Part shown: in pieces, positions 8,925 to 17,057 of the stretch
How the letters are laid out: every line of letters starts with the position of its first letter
How positions within the stretch are numbered: position 1 is the first letter of the stretch
From: Firmicutes bacterium ASF500
Lineage (GTDB): Bacteria > Bacillota > Clostridia > Oscillospirales > Oscillospiraceae
Assembly (NCBI GenBank): GCA_000492175.2
Contig: CP097573.1
Span: forward strand, 1,550,001 to 1,614,000
Reading direction: 5' to 3'
Length of the DNA stretch: 64,000 bases
The notes under the pieces: generated by a model
The model's input: the letters and a program-made list of their open reading frames with translations, nothing else
Told to the model about the DNA's origin: nothing
Database searches by the model: none
Position numbers and translations under genes: made by a program

Positions 8925-9590
8925 CTATGGCTCCCCATACAGCAGTTCAAAGCTCTCATAGTGGTCGTCGGTGTAGTAGATCAGGCCGTCGTTGGAGAAG
9001 ACGATGCGCTTGGCTCCCCGGGAGTTCTCTCCCGGCGTGTCGATGTCGCACTCGGTATAGGTCCGGCCCTTTTCCTTGGGGAGAAGGCCCTCCCGGTTGC
9101 CGAAGCGGGAGCCGCCGATGGCGGTGCCCTCGCCGGTGTAGCGCTCCACGTTGCCCCCGCTCCAGCCGGCGTCCTCCGCCTCGTCCTTGGTGACGTAGTT
9201 GTCGGGCAGGTCGCCGTACAGGTGGATGTACAGGGCTACCTCCTCCTTGGAGGAGTACCAGCCGTCCTCATCGACGGTCTTGTTGCCCTCATCGCCCTTG
9301 CCGTCGGGGCGGTTGCCGCCGTCGGAGCTCTGAGCACCGTTGTCCGGGGCCGAATTGCCGGGGGCCTGGCTGCTGTCAGGGAGGCTCTGACTTCCGTCAG
9401 GGGCGCTCTGGCTGGCGTCCGGCTGGCTGATATCCTCCGGCCCCGCCACAGGCAGGTCAATCAAGCTGCCGGACGTGCTGAAAGCCTCATCCAGGCCGGT
9501 ACTGCCGCCCCCCGGCGTCTCCGTGCCGCAGGCGGTGAGGCTCATCAGCATCAGCAGGGACAGAAGCAGTCCCGATGTACGTCGTTTCAT
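8925..9590 (-). CDS. Barnase-like ribonuclease lipoprotein
   Basis: 221 residues. A signal peptide ends in the lipobox LTAC (Cys21). A Ser/Pro/Asp-rich linker (about 25-105) follows, then a complete barnase/N1-type ribonuclease domain: LPDNYVTKDEAEDAGW, GGSRFGNREGLLP, GRTYTECDID and YYTDDHYESF. Equivalents of barnase Lys27, Arg59, Glu73, Arg83, Arg87 and His102 are all present (Lys135, Arg166, Glu180, Arg191, Arg195, His210), so it should be an active RNase anchored outside the cell. No barstar gene is visible. It starts six bases after ruvX and is probably co-transcribed with it. It may scavenge RNA or act against competitors. Confidence 0.88.
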   Translation of the reverse strand: MKRRTSGLLLSLLMLMSLTACGTETPGGGSTGLDEAFSTSGSLIDLPVAGPEDISQPDASQSAPDGSQSLPDSSQAPGNSAPDNGAQSSDGGNRPDGKGDEGNKTVDEDGWYSSKEEVALYIHLYGDLPDNYVTKDEAEDAGWSGGNVERYTGEGTAIGGSRFGNREGLLPKEKGRTYTECDIDTPGENSRGAKRIVFSNDGLIYYTDDHYESFELLYGEP

Positions 9591-9596
9591 AACAAA

Positions 9597-10019
9597 TCAC
9601 TCCTGTTTCATTCGCTTAAAATCCAGATAGTTCTCCAAAATCAGGGAGGCGGCCATAGCGTCCACAATTTTTTTCCGTTTCCGGCCGTCCTTGCCCTGGT
9701 TGAACAGAATCTGGTGGGCGTCGATGGTGGTCCGCCGCTCGTCCCAGAGGACGATTTTCATGCCGGTGACCTCCTCCAGCTCAGCGGCCAGCTCCCGGTA
9801 GAGGTCCGCCTTCCGGCCATCGGTGCCGTCCATATTTTTGGGGAAGCCCAAAACCACCTCGTCCGGGCGGTGCTCCTGGATGAGCTGGGCCAGCCTGTCC
9901 ACCACAACCTCCTGCCGCCAGCTGTTGATGGTGGTGGTGGTACCCACCAGAAAGCCGGTGGGGTCGGACAGCGCCACCCCGGTGTGGGCGTCGCCGTAGT
10001 CGATGGCCATAACGCGCAT
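9597..10019 (-). CDS. ruvX: RuvX/YqgF Holliday junction resolvase-like nuclease
   Basis: 140 residues, normal for the family. RNase H-like fold motifs are visible: MAIDYGDAHTGVALSD at the start, VVLGFPKNMDGT, LWDERRTT, and the late acidic segment KIVDAMAASLILENYL. Family members process Holliday junctions or mature 16S rRNA 5' ends. The frame is open upstream, but the ATG at 10019 after a GAGAGGAG site matches family N-termini. The barnase-like lipoprotein gene follows on the same strand. Confidence 0.92.
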   Translation of the reverse strand: MRVMAIDYGDAHTGVALSDPTGFLVGTTTTINSWRQEVVVDRLAQLIQEHRPDEVVLGFPKNMDGTDGRKADLYRELAAELEEVTGMKIVLWDERRTTIDAHQILFNQGKDGRKRKKIVDAMAASLILENYLDFKRMKQE

Positions 10020-10142
10020 GGTATCTCTCCTCTCTTCCGGCCTATTATAGCGGAAAACTCGAAAAAGGGCAAGTGGGAACCCTTGACTTCCTGGTGCTTC
10101 CCCCTCATAATAGAAGAAACGACCGAACAAGGGGAGATCGCG

Positions 10143-11129
10143 ATGGACTATTACGCTACTCTGGGGGACCCCTGCGCCAAGCGGGATGTGATGGACAAGC
10201 TGTTCCAGGCGGGCATGACCGGCCTGCGGGTCAATCTGTCCCACACCAGCCTGGTCAAGTGCGCCCCCCTGCTGGAGGAGGTCTACTGGCCCGCCGCCCG
10301 GCGGGCGGGCCGTCCTGACGCCCACCTGATCCTGGACCTGGAGGGCCCCGAGCTGCGGGTGGGGGAGCTCCCCCGGCCCATCTCCCTGCGGGAGGGGGAG
10401 GAGCTGCTGCTGGGGGAGGGCGGCGTCCCCGTCCCCCAGGCCGTCCTCCAGGCGGCCAAGCCGGGGCGGCAGATTTCCATTGACGACGGCGCGCTGCTTC
10501 TGGAGGTCAAGCGGGCCAGCCGCTCCGTTCTCCTGTGCCGGACGGAGCGGGGCGGAACCCTGCGGAGCAAAAAGAGCCTGTCCCTTCTGGGCGCCGACGT
10601 GGACACCCCCACCCTCACCCCCTCCGACCTGGACAATCTCGGCCAGGCGGGCCGGTATGGCGCCACCCACATCCTCCAGCCCTTCGTCCGGGGACGGGAG
10701 GACATCGCCGTCCTGCGCCGGACGCTGGACGGCCTGGGGCTGGAGCGAGTCCGGATCATGGCTAAAATCGAAAACCACCAGGGCGTCAGCCATCTGGAGG
10801 AGATCATTCAGGCGGCCGACCTGCTTTGCATCGCCCGGGGCGACCTGGGCAACTCCATGCCCCTGTGGAAGCTGCCCGGCCTCCAAAAAGACATCGCCCG
10901 GCGGTGCCGGGAGACGGGGAAGCCCTTCTGCCTGGTCACCCAGCTGCTCTGGTCCATGGAGCAGCGGCCCGTCCCCACCCGGGCGGAGGTGTGCGACATC
11001 TACAACGGCGTGCTGGACGGGGCCGGCTCCCTCATGCTCACCGGCGAGACCGCCCTGGGCCGCTGGCCCGCCCAGGCCATGGGCTACCTGGTAAAAACCG
11101 CCCAGGAGGCCATCCAGGCCGGCCAATAA
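10143..11129 (+). CDS. Short pyruvate kinase-like protein
   Basis: 328 residues, much shorter than the 470 or more of a full pyruvate kinase. The barrel is recognisable: MTGLRVNLSHTSL, ILDLEGPELRVGEL, IMAKIENHQGV (catalytic Lys and metal-binding Glu), CIARGDLGNSM and LTGETALGRWP. A shrunken B domain seems to span 75-160. The C-terminal allosteric domain is absent and the N-terminus is abbreviated (MDYYATLGDP). It may have an altered or unregulated activity; a complete pyruvate kinase elsewhere in the genome is expected but not seen here. GGGGAGATCGCG precedes the ATG. Confidence 0.8.
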   Translation: MDYYATLGDPCAKRDVMDKLFQAGMTGLRVNLSHTSLVKCAPLLEEVYWPAARRAGRPDAHLILDLEGPELRVGELPRPISLREGEELLLGEGGVPVPQAVLQAAKPGRQISIDDGALLLEVKRASRSVLLCRTERGGTLRSKKSLSLLGADVDTPTLTPSDLDNLGQAGRYGATHILQPFVRGREDIAVLRRTLDGLGLERVRIMAKIENHQGVSHLEEIIQAADLLCIARGDLGNSMPLWKLPGLQKDIARRCRETGKPFCLVTQLLWSMEQRPVPTRAEVCDIYNGVLDGAGSLMLTGETALGRWPAQAMGYLVKTAQEAIQAGQ

Positions 11130-11152
11130 AAAAGGCGGGGCCTCCCCCGCCT
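11127..11152 (-). terminator. Terminator of the 49-residue protein gene
   Basis: AGGCGGGG pairs with CCCCGCCT; read on the minus strand the stem is followed by TTTTTTATT. It lies in the gap between convergent genes. Confidence 0.65.
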
Positions 11153-11159
11153 GACACGA

Positions 11160-11309
11160 TTATTCCTGATCCTTCGCCAACGCGATCTTATCCAACAGCT
11201 CCACGATTTCCGTCCTGGAATAGTTCTCTTTTTCTCCAGCGCTGAAAATCAGGCGAAGATCATAAAGCAGCGCTTTCTGCGTGTCCTTGCGTTCCTTTTC
11301 AGTTCCCAT
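11160..11309 (-). CDS. Small cytosolic protein of unknown function (49 aa)
   Basis: Starts MGTEKERKDTQKALLYDL and is highly charged, with two amphipathic helices (LLYDLRLIFSAGEKE and RTEIVELLDKIALAK). AAAGGATG lies upstream of the ATG at 11309, and a terminator follows. The reading frame extends further upstream, but that part has no plausible start site and overlaps the divergent promoter region. Codon use and regulatory signals support a real gene; the function is unknown. Confidence 0.6.
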   Translation of the reverse strand: MGTEKERKDTQKALLYDLRLIFSAGEKENYSRTEIVELLDKIALAKDQE

Positions 11310-11412
11310 ATTCAGCACATCCTTTCTGCCTCCATTATACCACAGCGGAAAAGCCGCGGGCAAGTCTTTTTTCCCTCTGGAAAGTACAGCATGCTCCCGC
11401 CGCAAATTTTTG

Positions 11413-11441
11413 TTTACATACAGGCGTTTCAGTGGTATGAT
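11413..11441 (+). promoter_or_regulatory. Promoter of the F420-ligase-like gene
   Basis: TTTACA (11413-11418) and TATGAT (11436-11441) with a 17-base spacer, 60 bases before the start codon. Confidence 0.75.
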
Positions 11442-11501
11442 ATAGTACGCTGAACAGCTTTTTCGTTCATTCAATCAATTATAATTAAGGAGTGTTCCTT
11501 T

Positions 11502-12695
11502 ATGAGCCGTATGGTTGGTACTGTTTCCCGGGGCATCCGCACCCCCATCATCCGCAGCGGGGACGATCTGGCGGAGATCGTGACCTCCTCCCTTCTGGAG
11601 GCCGCCCGGGAGGACGGGTTTGCCATCCGGGACCGGGACATCGTGGCGATGACCGAGGCCATCGTGGCCCGGGCCCAGGGCAACTACGCCTCTGTGGACG
11701 ATATCGCCGCCGATGTCCGGACCAAGCTGGGCGGCGGGACGGTGGGCGTCATCTTCCCCATCCTCAGCCGCAACCGCTTCGCCATCTGTCTGCGGGGCAT
11801 CGCCAAGGGGTGCAAAAAGGTGGTCCTGATGCTCAGCTACCCCTCCGACGAGGTGGGCAACCACTTGGTCAGCCTGGACGCGGTGGACGAGAAGGGGGTG
11901 GACCCCTATCGGGATGTGCTCACCCTGGACAAATACAGGGAGCTCTTCGGCTATGAGAAGCACCCCTTTACCGGCGTGGACTACGTGGCCTACTACCAGG
12001 AGCTGATCGAGGGCTGCGGGGCGGAGGCGGAGATCGTCTTCGCCAATGACCCTCGGGCCATCCTGCCCTTCACCAAGGACGTGCTGTGCTGTGACATTCA
12101 CACCCGCGCCCGCACCAAGCGGCTGCTCAAGGCCGCCGGGGCTGAGCGGGTATTCGGTCTGGATGAAATTCTCAGCGCCCCCGTGGCGGGCAGCGGCTGT
12201 AACGAGAAATACGGCCTGTTGGGCTCCAACAAGTCCACCGAGGACCAGGTGAAGCTGTTCCCCCGGGACTGCCAGGGTCTGGTGGAGGACATCCAGAAGC
12301 GGCTGCTGGACCAGACCGGCAGGCATGTGGAGGTCATGGTCTACGGCGACGGCGCTTTCAAGGACCCGGTGGGCAAGATCTGGGAGCTGGCCGACCCGGT
12401 GGTCTCCCCCGCCTACACCGCCGGCCTGGAGGGCACCCCCAACGAGCTGAAGCTGAAATATCTGGCCGACAACGACTTCGCCGACCTGTCCGGTGAGGCC
12501 CTGCGGGAGGCCATCAAGGACCGCATCCATCAGAAGGACGGCAACCTGGTGGGCCAGATGGTCTCCGAGGGCACCACCCCCCGCCGCCTCACCGACCTGA
12601 TCGGCTCCCTGTGCGACCTCACCTCCGGCTCCGGCGACAAGGGTACCCCGGTGGTCTTCATCCAGGGCTATTTTGACAACTACACGACCGAATAA
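11502..12695 (+). CDS. F420-0:gamma-glutamyl ligase-like protein
   Basis: 397 residues. The N-terminus has IRTPIIRSGDDLAEIV and RDRDIVAMTEAIVARAQGN, the first block of the CofE/FbiB ligase family, followed by FPILSRNRFAICLRGIAKG and, late in the chain, VYGDGAFKDPVGKIWELADP, another family signature. CofE adds glutamate to coenzyme F420 by a GTP-dependent reaction, but no other F420 gene is visible and this lineage is not known to make F420. It may glutamylate or amidate another substrate. AAGGAG sits before the ATG and a strong promoter lies upstream. It is monocistronic. Confidence 0.8.
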   Translation: MSRMVGTVSRGIRTPIIRSGDDLAEIVTSSLLEAAREDGFAIRDRDIVAMTEAIVARAQGNYASVDDIAADVRTKLGGGTVGVIFPILSRNRFAICLRGIAKGCKKVVLMLSYPSDEVGNHLVSLDAVDEKGVDPYRDVLTLDKYRELFGYEKHPFTGVDYVAYYQELIEGCGAEAEIVFANDPRAILPFTKDVLCCDIHTRARTKRLLKAAGAERVFGLDEILSAPVAGSGCNEKYGLLGSNKSTEDQVKLFPRDCQGLVEDIQKRLLDQTGRHVEVMVYGDGAFKDPVGKIWELADPVVSPAYTAGLEGTPNELKLKYLADNDFADLSGEALREAIKDRIHQKDGNLVGQMVSEGTTPRRLTDLIGSLCDLTSGSGDKGTPVVFIQGYFDNYTTE

Positions 12696-12704
12696 ACCGG
12701 CATC

Positions 12705-12733
12705 AAAAAACCTCGCCTATGGCGAGGTTTTTT
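12705..12733. terminator. Bidirectional terminator
   Basis: AAAAAACCTCGCC, a three-base loop, then GGCGAGGTTTTTT: perfect symmetry serving the plus-strand ligase-like gene and the minus-strand oleate hydratase. Confidence 0.9.
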
Positions 12734-12763
12734 GGTTTTCTCCAAAAATGGCTCCCGGCGCGG

Positions 12764-14539
12764 TTAGATGACAATGTGCTCCCTCAGCAGCTTCTCAATA
12801 TCCGTGCCCGCGATCTTTTTCAGGGCCTCGTGGAGGACCAGCTTCTCCTTCAGCCCCAGGTCCATCTCCGTAATCTTCTTTCCGTCCCGGAGCTTCACCG
12901 TGGCATCCAGCAGGTCTCGGACATCGTAGGTACTGCCCCAGACCTCGGGGACGCCCCGGTCCACATCCAGGAGGGTGTAGACCGCCTCCATCCCGGTGCG
13001 CATGGAGTATTCGGTGGTGAAAATGGTATCCCGGGCGGTCTCGGCAAACTGGCCCAGGAAGGCGAAGTTCACCGCGCCGTCGGGCACCACACGGGGCCGG
13101 TCGGTGTCGTTGCGGGGCATGAAGAAGGCGTCGATATAGGGCATCATCACCGGCACCGTGTTGGCGCTGGCGGAGGCCAGCTCCTCGATCTGGTCCTCGG
13201 GGACCCCCAAATGGTAGAGCCACTCCATGCAGATCTCTTTACCGGTGCAGTCCCGCATGGGCTTCTTCACATAGTCGCCGGGCACGTCGCTGAACAGGGC
13301 GTACACCCACACCAGACAGTGGTCCTTGGGCTGGTCACGGAATTGGGGCTGGCGGTTGATGGTCCAGCTGAGGAGCCAGGAGGAGTCCTTTACCGTCACG
13401 ATACCGCCGGTGACCACGCCGCCGGAGAAGGGGTCCCGCTTGCATATCTTGGTGATATAGGGGATGATCCGCTGGTCCAGCGTCTCCACCGTGGCGCTCA
13501 TCCAGTTGGTCTGCTCCGGATCATAGCAGAATTTGTCCGGGTTGCCGAAGGCGGGGTCCTGGGCGGCGATCTTCCGCCACATGTCCCAGCCGCCGCCGGG
13601 CTTGATCTCCGTGTTGTAGGCGGCGGGCTCGTTCTGGGAGCCCATGGAGGAGTTCTCCACACAGCCGCCGTTGGTGATGAAGACCAGGTCGTTCTCCGTC
13701 AGATCCACAAACTCCCGCTCCCCTTCCCGCAGCAGCTCAATCCGCTTGGCCAGCTTCCGTTCGGGCTGAATGTCAAATTCCACGTTGACCACCTTGGTGT
13801 TGTAGTGGAACTGGACGCTGTGCTTCTCCAGATACCTGACCATGGGCAGAATCATGGACTCATACTGGTTGTACCGGGTGAAGCGCAGGGCCTTAAAGTC
13901 CGGCAGGCCGCCGATGTGGTGGATGAAGCGCTTGATATACCGCTTCATCTCCAAGGCGCTGTGCCAGTTCTCAAAGGCGAACATGGTGCGCCAGTAAAGC
14001 CAGAAGTTGGAGTTGAGCACCTCGTCGTCGAAGTAGTCGGTGATGCGCTTGTCGTACAGGTCCTCGTCCGGAGTGAAGAACAGGCGCATGATCTCCATAG
14101 CCGCCTTGTCGGAGACATCGAATTTGCCGTCCGTATGGGCGTCCTGGCCCCGGTCCACGGTGGCCCGGCAGAGGGAGTAGTTGGGGTCCTTCTTGTTGAG
14201 CCAGTAGTACTCGTCCAGAACGCTGACCCCCTCAGTCTCGATGGAGGGGATGGAGTGGAACAGGTCCCACATGACCTCGAAATGGTTGTCCATCTCCCGG
14301 CCGCCCCGCATCACGTAGCCCACGTTCTCGAATTTCCATCCGTCGCAGGCTCCGCCGGGAATGGGGTCCTTTTCGAAGATATGGATGTGTTCGCCCTTCA
14401 TCTGGCCGTCCCGGACCAGATAGCAGGCGGCGGTGAGCGCCGCCAGGCCGGTACCGATGATATAGGCGGATTTGTGATCCACGCCCTCGGGCTTCTGGGG
14501 ACGGGCGAACGCCTCATAATTTCCGCTGGAATAATACAT
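12764..14539 (-). CDS. ohyA: Oleate hydratase (fatty acid double-bond hydratase)
   Basis: 591 residues, normal for the family. The FAD-binding N-terminus has YIIGTGLAALTAACYLVRDG, then IFEKDPIPGGACDGW and MRGGREM, the hallmark of myosin-cross-reactive-antigen/OhyA proteins. It adds water across the cis-9 double bond of oleate or linoleate to give 10-hydroxy fatty acids, detoxifying host-derived lipids at the membrane. AAAGGA is eight bases from the ATG at 14539; the in-frame ATG at 14548 overlaps that site and is unlikely. It has its own promoter (14591-14619), and the TetR-type regulator gene lies upstream on the same strand, a likely sensor of unsaturated fatty acids. Confidence 0.95.
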   Translation of the reverse strand: MYYSSGNYEAFARPQKPEGVDHKSAYIIGTGLAALTAACYLVRDGQMKGEHIHIFEKDPIPGGACDGWKFENVGYVMRGGREMDNHFEVMWDLFHSIPSIETEGVSVLDEYYWLNKKDPNYSLCRATVDRGQDAHTDGKFDVSDKAAMEIMRLFFTPDEDLYDKRITDYFDDEVLNSNFWLYWRTMFAFENWHSALEMKRYIKRFIHHIGGLPDFKALRFTRYNQYESMILPMVRYLEKHSVQFHYNTKVVNVEFDIQPERKLAKRIELLREGEREFVDLTENDLVFITNGGCVENSSMGSQNEPAAYNTEIKPGGGWDMWRKIAAQDPAFGNPDKFCYDPEQTNWMSATVETLDQRIIPYITKICKRDPFSGGVVTGGIVTVKDSSWLLSWTINRQPQFRDQPKDHCLVWVYALFSDVPGDYVKKPMRDCTGKEICMEWLYHLGVPEDQIEELASASANTVPVMMPYIDAFFMPRNDTDRPRVVPDGAVNFAFLGQFAETARDTIFTTEYSMRTGMEAVYTLLDVDRGVPEVWGSTYDVRDLLDATVKLRDGKKITEMDLGLKEKLVLHEALKKIAGTDIEKLLREHIVI

Positions 14540-14590
14540 AAAAAACATCCTTTCGCTTTAGTTTGGTCGGGTTGTTCACCTGATGGAGCT

Positions 14591-14619
14591 ATCATAGGAC
14601 AGTTTTTTCCTTTTCACAA
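14591..14619 (-). promoter_or_regulatory. ohyA promoter
   Basis: Minus-strand TTGTGA (14619-14614), 17-base spacer, TATGAT (14596-14591), lying between the hairpin after tetR and the ohyA start. Confidence 0.65.
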
Positions 14620-14623
14620 TAAA

Positions 14624-14668
14624 CAATCACGCCCCGATGATAAAAAACTTATCATCGGGGCGTGATTG
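14624..14668 (-). terminator. Long perfect hairpin between the TetR gene and ohyA
   Basis: Two perfectly complementary 20-base arms (14624-14643 and 14649-14668) flank the loop AAAAC, directly after the tetR stop. Read on the minus strand it is followed by TTGTTTATTG, a weak T-tract. It is probably the tetR terminator, but it abuts the ohyA -35 box and may also be the operator. Confidence 0.6.
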
Positions 14669-14675
14669 ATGAAAT

Positions 14676-15254
14676 TCAAGAGTTTTCCGCTGAATGGCAG
14701 GGCTCGCCGGTGCAAAAGGCGTTCAGCGCCCGGAGGACGCTGCCATGCACCACGCGGCTGGTGCGTTCCACAAGCACGGACGGCTCCTCGCGCATATTGT
14801 TGTCAATCCATTCCAGCATAACGCCGATAAAGGCATACTCATAGAAGCTCGCGATGAAGCGCTTGTCCGCCTCACTGACCGGCATTTCCGCCGACTTTTC
14901 CTCCACCACGCCCAGAATCAAAGCGCAGATCAGCGGGTTCAGGTACTGCTCAATCCGCTCCCGGCTGACACAGCGGTAGACGTTCATGATGAGGGGCTTG
15001 TTGGACTGTACCGCAGAGAAGATGTTGAGAAAGCCCTCCTGCCAGGTGTCATAGGTCTTCTTTCCCTCCATAGCCTGAGCGGCCTCCTCCGCGCAGGTCC
15101 ACTCCACCAGATCATAGATGTCCTTGAAATGGTAGTAGAAGGTCATACGGTTGATGGCGCAGTCGTCTGTAATATCGCTGATGGTAATTTTATTCAGCGG
15201 CTTTTGAAGAAGCAGGTTTTTCAGAGACTCTGCCAGGGCCTTCTTTGTTTTCAT
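14676..15254 (-). CDS. TetR/AcrR-family regulator, probable controller of ohyA
   Basis: 192 residues. The N-terminal helix-turn-helix reads NKITISDITDDCAINRMTFYYHFKDIYDLV, the TetR pattern; the C-terminal ligand domain resembles the DhaS/TetR_C 11 group. It is encoded just upstream of oleate hydratase on the same strand and separated from it by a long palindrome. Control of ohyA by fatty acids is an inference from position. Confidence 0.88.
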   Translation of the reverse strand: MKTKKALAESLKNLLLQKPLNKITISDITDDCAINRMTFYYHFKDIYDLVEWTCAEEAAQAMEGKKTYDTWQEGFLNIFSAVQSNKPLIMNVYRCVSRERIEQYLNPLICALILGVVEEKSAEMPVSEADKRFIASFYEYAFIGVMLEWIDNNMREEPSVLVERTSRVVHGSVLRALNAFCTGEPCHSAENS

Positions 15255-15309
15255 TGGCGCGGATGCCTCCTCTCTCGTTCCGGCATGGACGGGCAGGGGC
15301 CCCTGGCGT

Positions 15310-16797
15310 TTACCGGTGATACAGCTTGTTGGTCTGATATTTGGGCTCGCAGGTGAGCTGGAGGCCCAGGCGCTTATAGGTGCTGGCGTCCGCCGGGGAG
15401 AGGATCACCGAGCAGTGAGCCTGACAGCCCTTGAGGGCGGCCAGCTGGTCCAGGGCCTTTGCGGCCTTGGGCTCGGCGTTGGCGGAGGAGGCCAGAGCGA
15501 TGAGCACCTCGTCGCTGTGGAGCCGGGGGTTGGCGGAGCCCAGATACTCCACCTTTACGGTCTGGATGGGCTCGATGGCGCTCTGGGCGATGAGGTGGAC
15601 GCCGTGTCCCCCCGCCCCCGACAGGTGCTTCAGGGCGTTGAGGAGGGCGGCGGCGGAGCAGCCCATGAGCTCGGAGGTCTTGCCGTCCACAATGGTCCCG
15701 CCGGCCAGCTGGATGGCCATGGCGGGCTCGCCGGTGGCCTCGGCCAGCTCATTGGCCCGGGCGACGGCCGGCCGGATGTCCGCCGTGATTCCCGCCTGCT
15801 GCATGAGCAGCTCCAGCTTATACACCGCGCTGTCCGTCCCCTTGCCCTGGCGGCGGTCGCACAGGGCGTCGTAGTACCGGCGGATGATCTCCTGCCGGGC
15901 GGCCTCCTGACAGACCTCGTCGTCAACGATGCAGTTTCCCACCATATTCACCCCCATATCCGTGGGGGACTGGTAGGGGCAGGAGCCGGTGATCTTCTCA
16001 AACATAGCGGCCAGCACGGGGAAGACCTCCACGTCCCGGTTGTAGTTCACCGTGGTCTCGCCGTAGGCCTGGAGATGGAAGGGATCGATCATGTTCACGT
16101 CATCCAGGTCGGCGGTAGCCGCCTCATAGGCCAGGTTGACGGGGTGCTTCAGGGGCAGGTTCCAGATGGGGAAGGTCTCGAACTTGGCGTAACCGGCCAC
16201 GGTAGAGCGCTTGTGCTCGTGGTAGAGCTGGCTGAGGCAGGTGGCCATTTTTCCGCTGCCCGGGCCGGGGGCGGTGACCACCACCAGGGGGTGGCTGGTC
16301 TCGATAAACTGGTTGCGGCCATAGCCCTCGTCGCTGACGATTTTGGCGATGTTGTGGGGGTAGCCCTCAATGGGGTAGTGGCGGTAGACCTTCAGCCCCA
16401 GGCCCTCCAGCCGGGCCTGAAAGGCATCGGCGGCGGGCTGGCCGGTATAACGGGTGACCACCACGCTGCCCACATACAGCCCCCGGCCCCGGAACTGGTC
16501 GATGAGCCGGAGCACATCGCTGTCGTAGGTGATGCCCAGGTCCCCCCGGACCTTGTTCTTCTCAATATCCCCGGCGTTGATGGCGATGATGATCTCCGCC
16601 TTGTCCCGCAGCTGCTCCAGCATCCGCAGCTTGCTGTCCGGCTCGAAGCCGGGCAGCACCCGGCTGGCGTGGTAGTCGTCAAAGAGCTTGCCGCCGAACT
16701 CCAGATAGAGCTTGCCGCCGAACTGGGCGATGCGGTCCTGGATGTGCCGGGATTGGGTGGTGAGATATTGTTCGTTGTCAAAGCCTGTTTTAGCCAT
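15310..16797 (-). CDS. DUF1846 family protein
   Basis: 495 residues, the usual length. The sequence begins GFDNEQYLTTQSRHIQDRI and contains LYLEFGGKLFDDYHASRVLPG, VVVTAPGPGSGKMATCLSQ (a P-loop-like stretch) and NCIVDDEVCQEA, all typical of DUF1846. Members are soluble and widespread in Firmicutes, and have been linked to nucleotide binding without a settled reaction. The gene stands alone, and a palindromic repeat (16940-17013) lies between it and the next gene. Confidence 0.9.
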   Translation of the reverse strand: MAKTGFDNEQYLTTQSRHIQDRIAQFGGKLYLEFGGKLFDDYHASRVLPGFEPDSKLRMLEQLRDKAEIIIAINAGDIEKNKVRGDLGITYDSDVLRLIDQFRGRGLYVGSVVVTRYTGQPAADAFQARLEGLGLKVYRHYPIEGYPHNIAKIVSDEGYGRNQFIETSHPLVVVTAPGPGSGKMATCLSQLYHEHKRSTVAGYAKFETFPIWNLPLKHPVNLAYEAATADLDDVNMIDPFHLQAYGETTVNYNRDVEVFPVLAAMFEKITGSCPYQSPTDMGVNMVGNCIVDDEVCQEAARQEIIRRYYDALCDRRQGKGTDSAVYKLELLMQQAGITADIRPAVARANELAEATGEPAMAIQLAGGTIVDGKTSELMGCSAAALLNALKHLSGAGGHGVHLIAQSAIEPIQTVKVEYLGSANPRLHSDEVLIALASSANAEPKAAKALDQLAALKGCQAHCSVILSPADASTYKRLGLQLTCEPKYQTNKLYHR

Positions 16798-16939
16798 GTC
16801 CCCTCGTCTCCTTCTCTCCTGTAAAAGGCTCAGTACTCCCTCCGTTGGGCTTTTTTCCAGTATATCACATTTTCTCCTCTATTTCCATAGCTTTCTTTTT
16901 CCATCCAGAGAAACCAATTTAGAAAATAACGCCGCATGT

Positions 16940-17013
16940 GTAGGGCGCGACGACCCGGCGCGCCGTTGATGAGCAGATGTTGCAAACGGCGCGCCGGGGT
17001 CGTCGCGCCCTAC
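16940..17013. repeat. GTAGGG-superfamily palindrome, copy B1
   Basis: The left arm begins GTAGGGCGCGACGACC at 16940 and the right arm is its near-perfect complement, ending CCCTAC at 17013, around a 21-base loop. It is the same family as 40512-40590 and the half copy at 42935-42961. The rest of the 16798-17057 gap shows nothing else clear. Confidence 0.85.
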
Positions 17014-17057
17014 AGACGCAAAATTGAATCCGTGTTTTCCATCGGGCCGGAGCTTTT

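Noticed and set aside
8750..8959. Barstar-like immunity gene beside the barnase lipoprotein
   Set aside because: The short frame there does not resemble barstar; its end fits an antitoxin-like tail and it is framesh-disrupted.
8961..10142. Upstream extension of the short pyruvate kinase frame across ruvX and the barnase gene
   Set aside because: The added part is the antisense of two solid minus-strand genes. The ATG at 10143 with GGGGAGATCG begins the conserved barrel.
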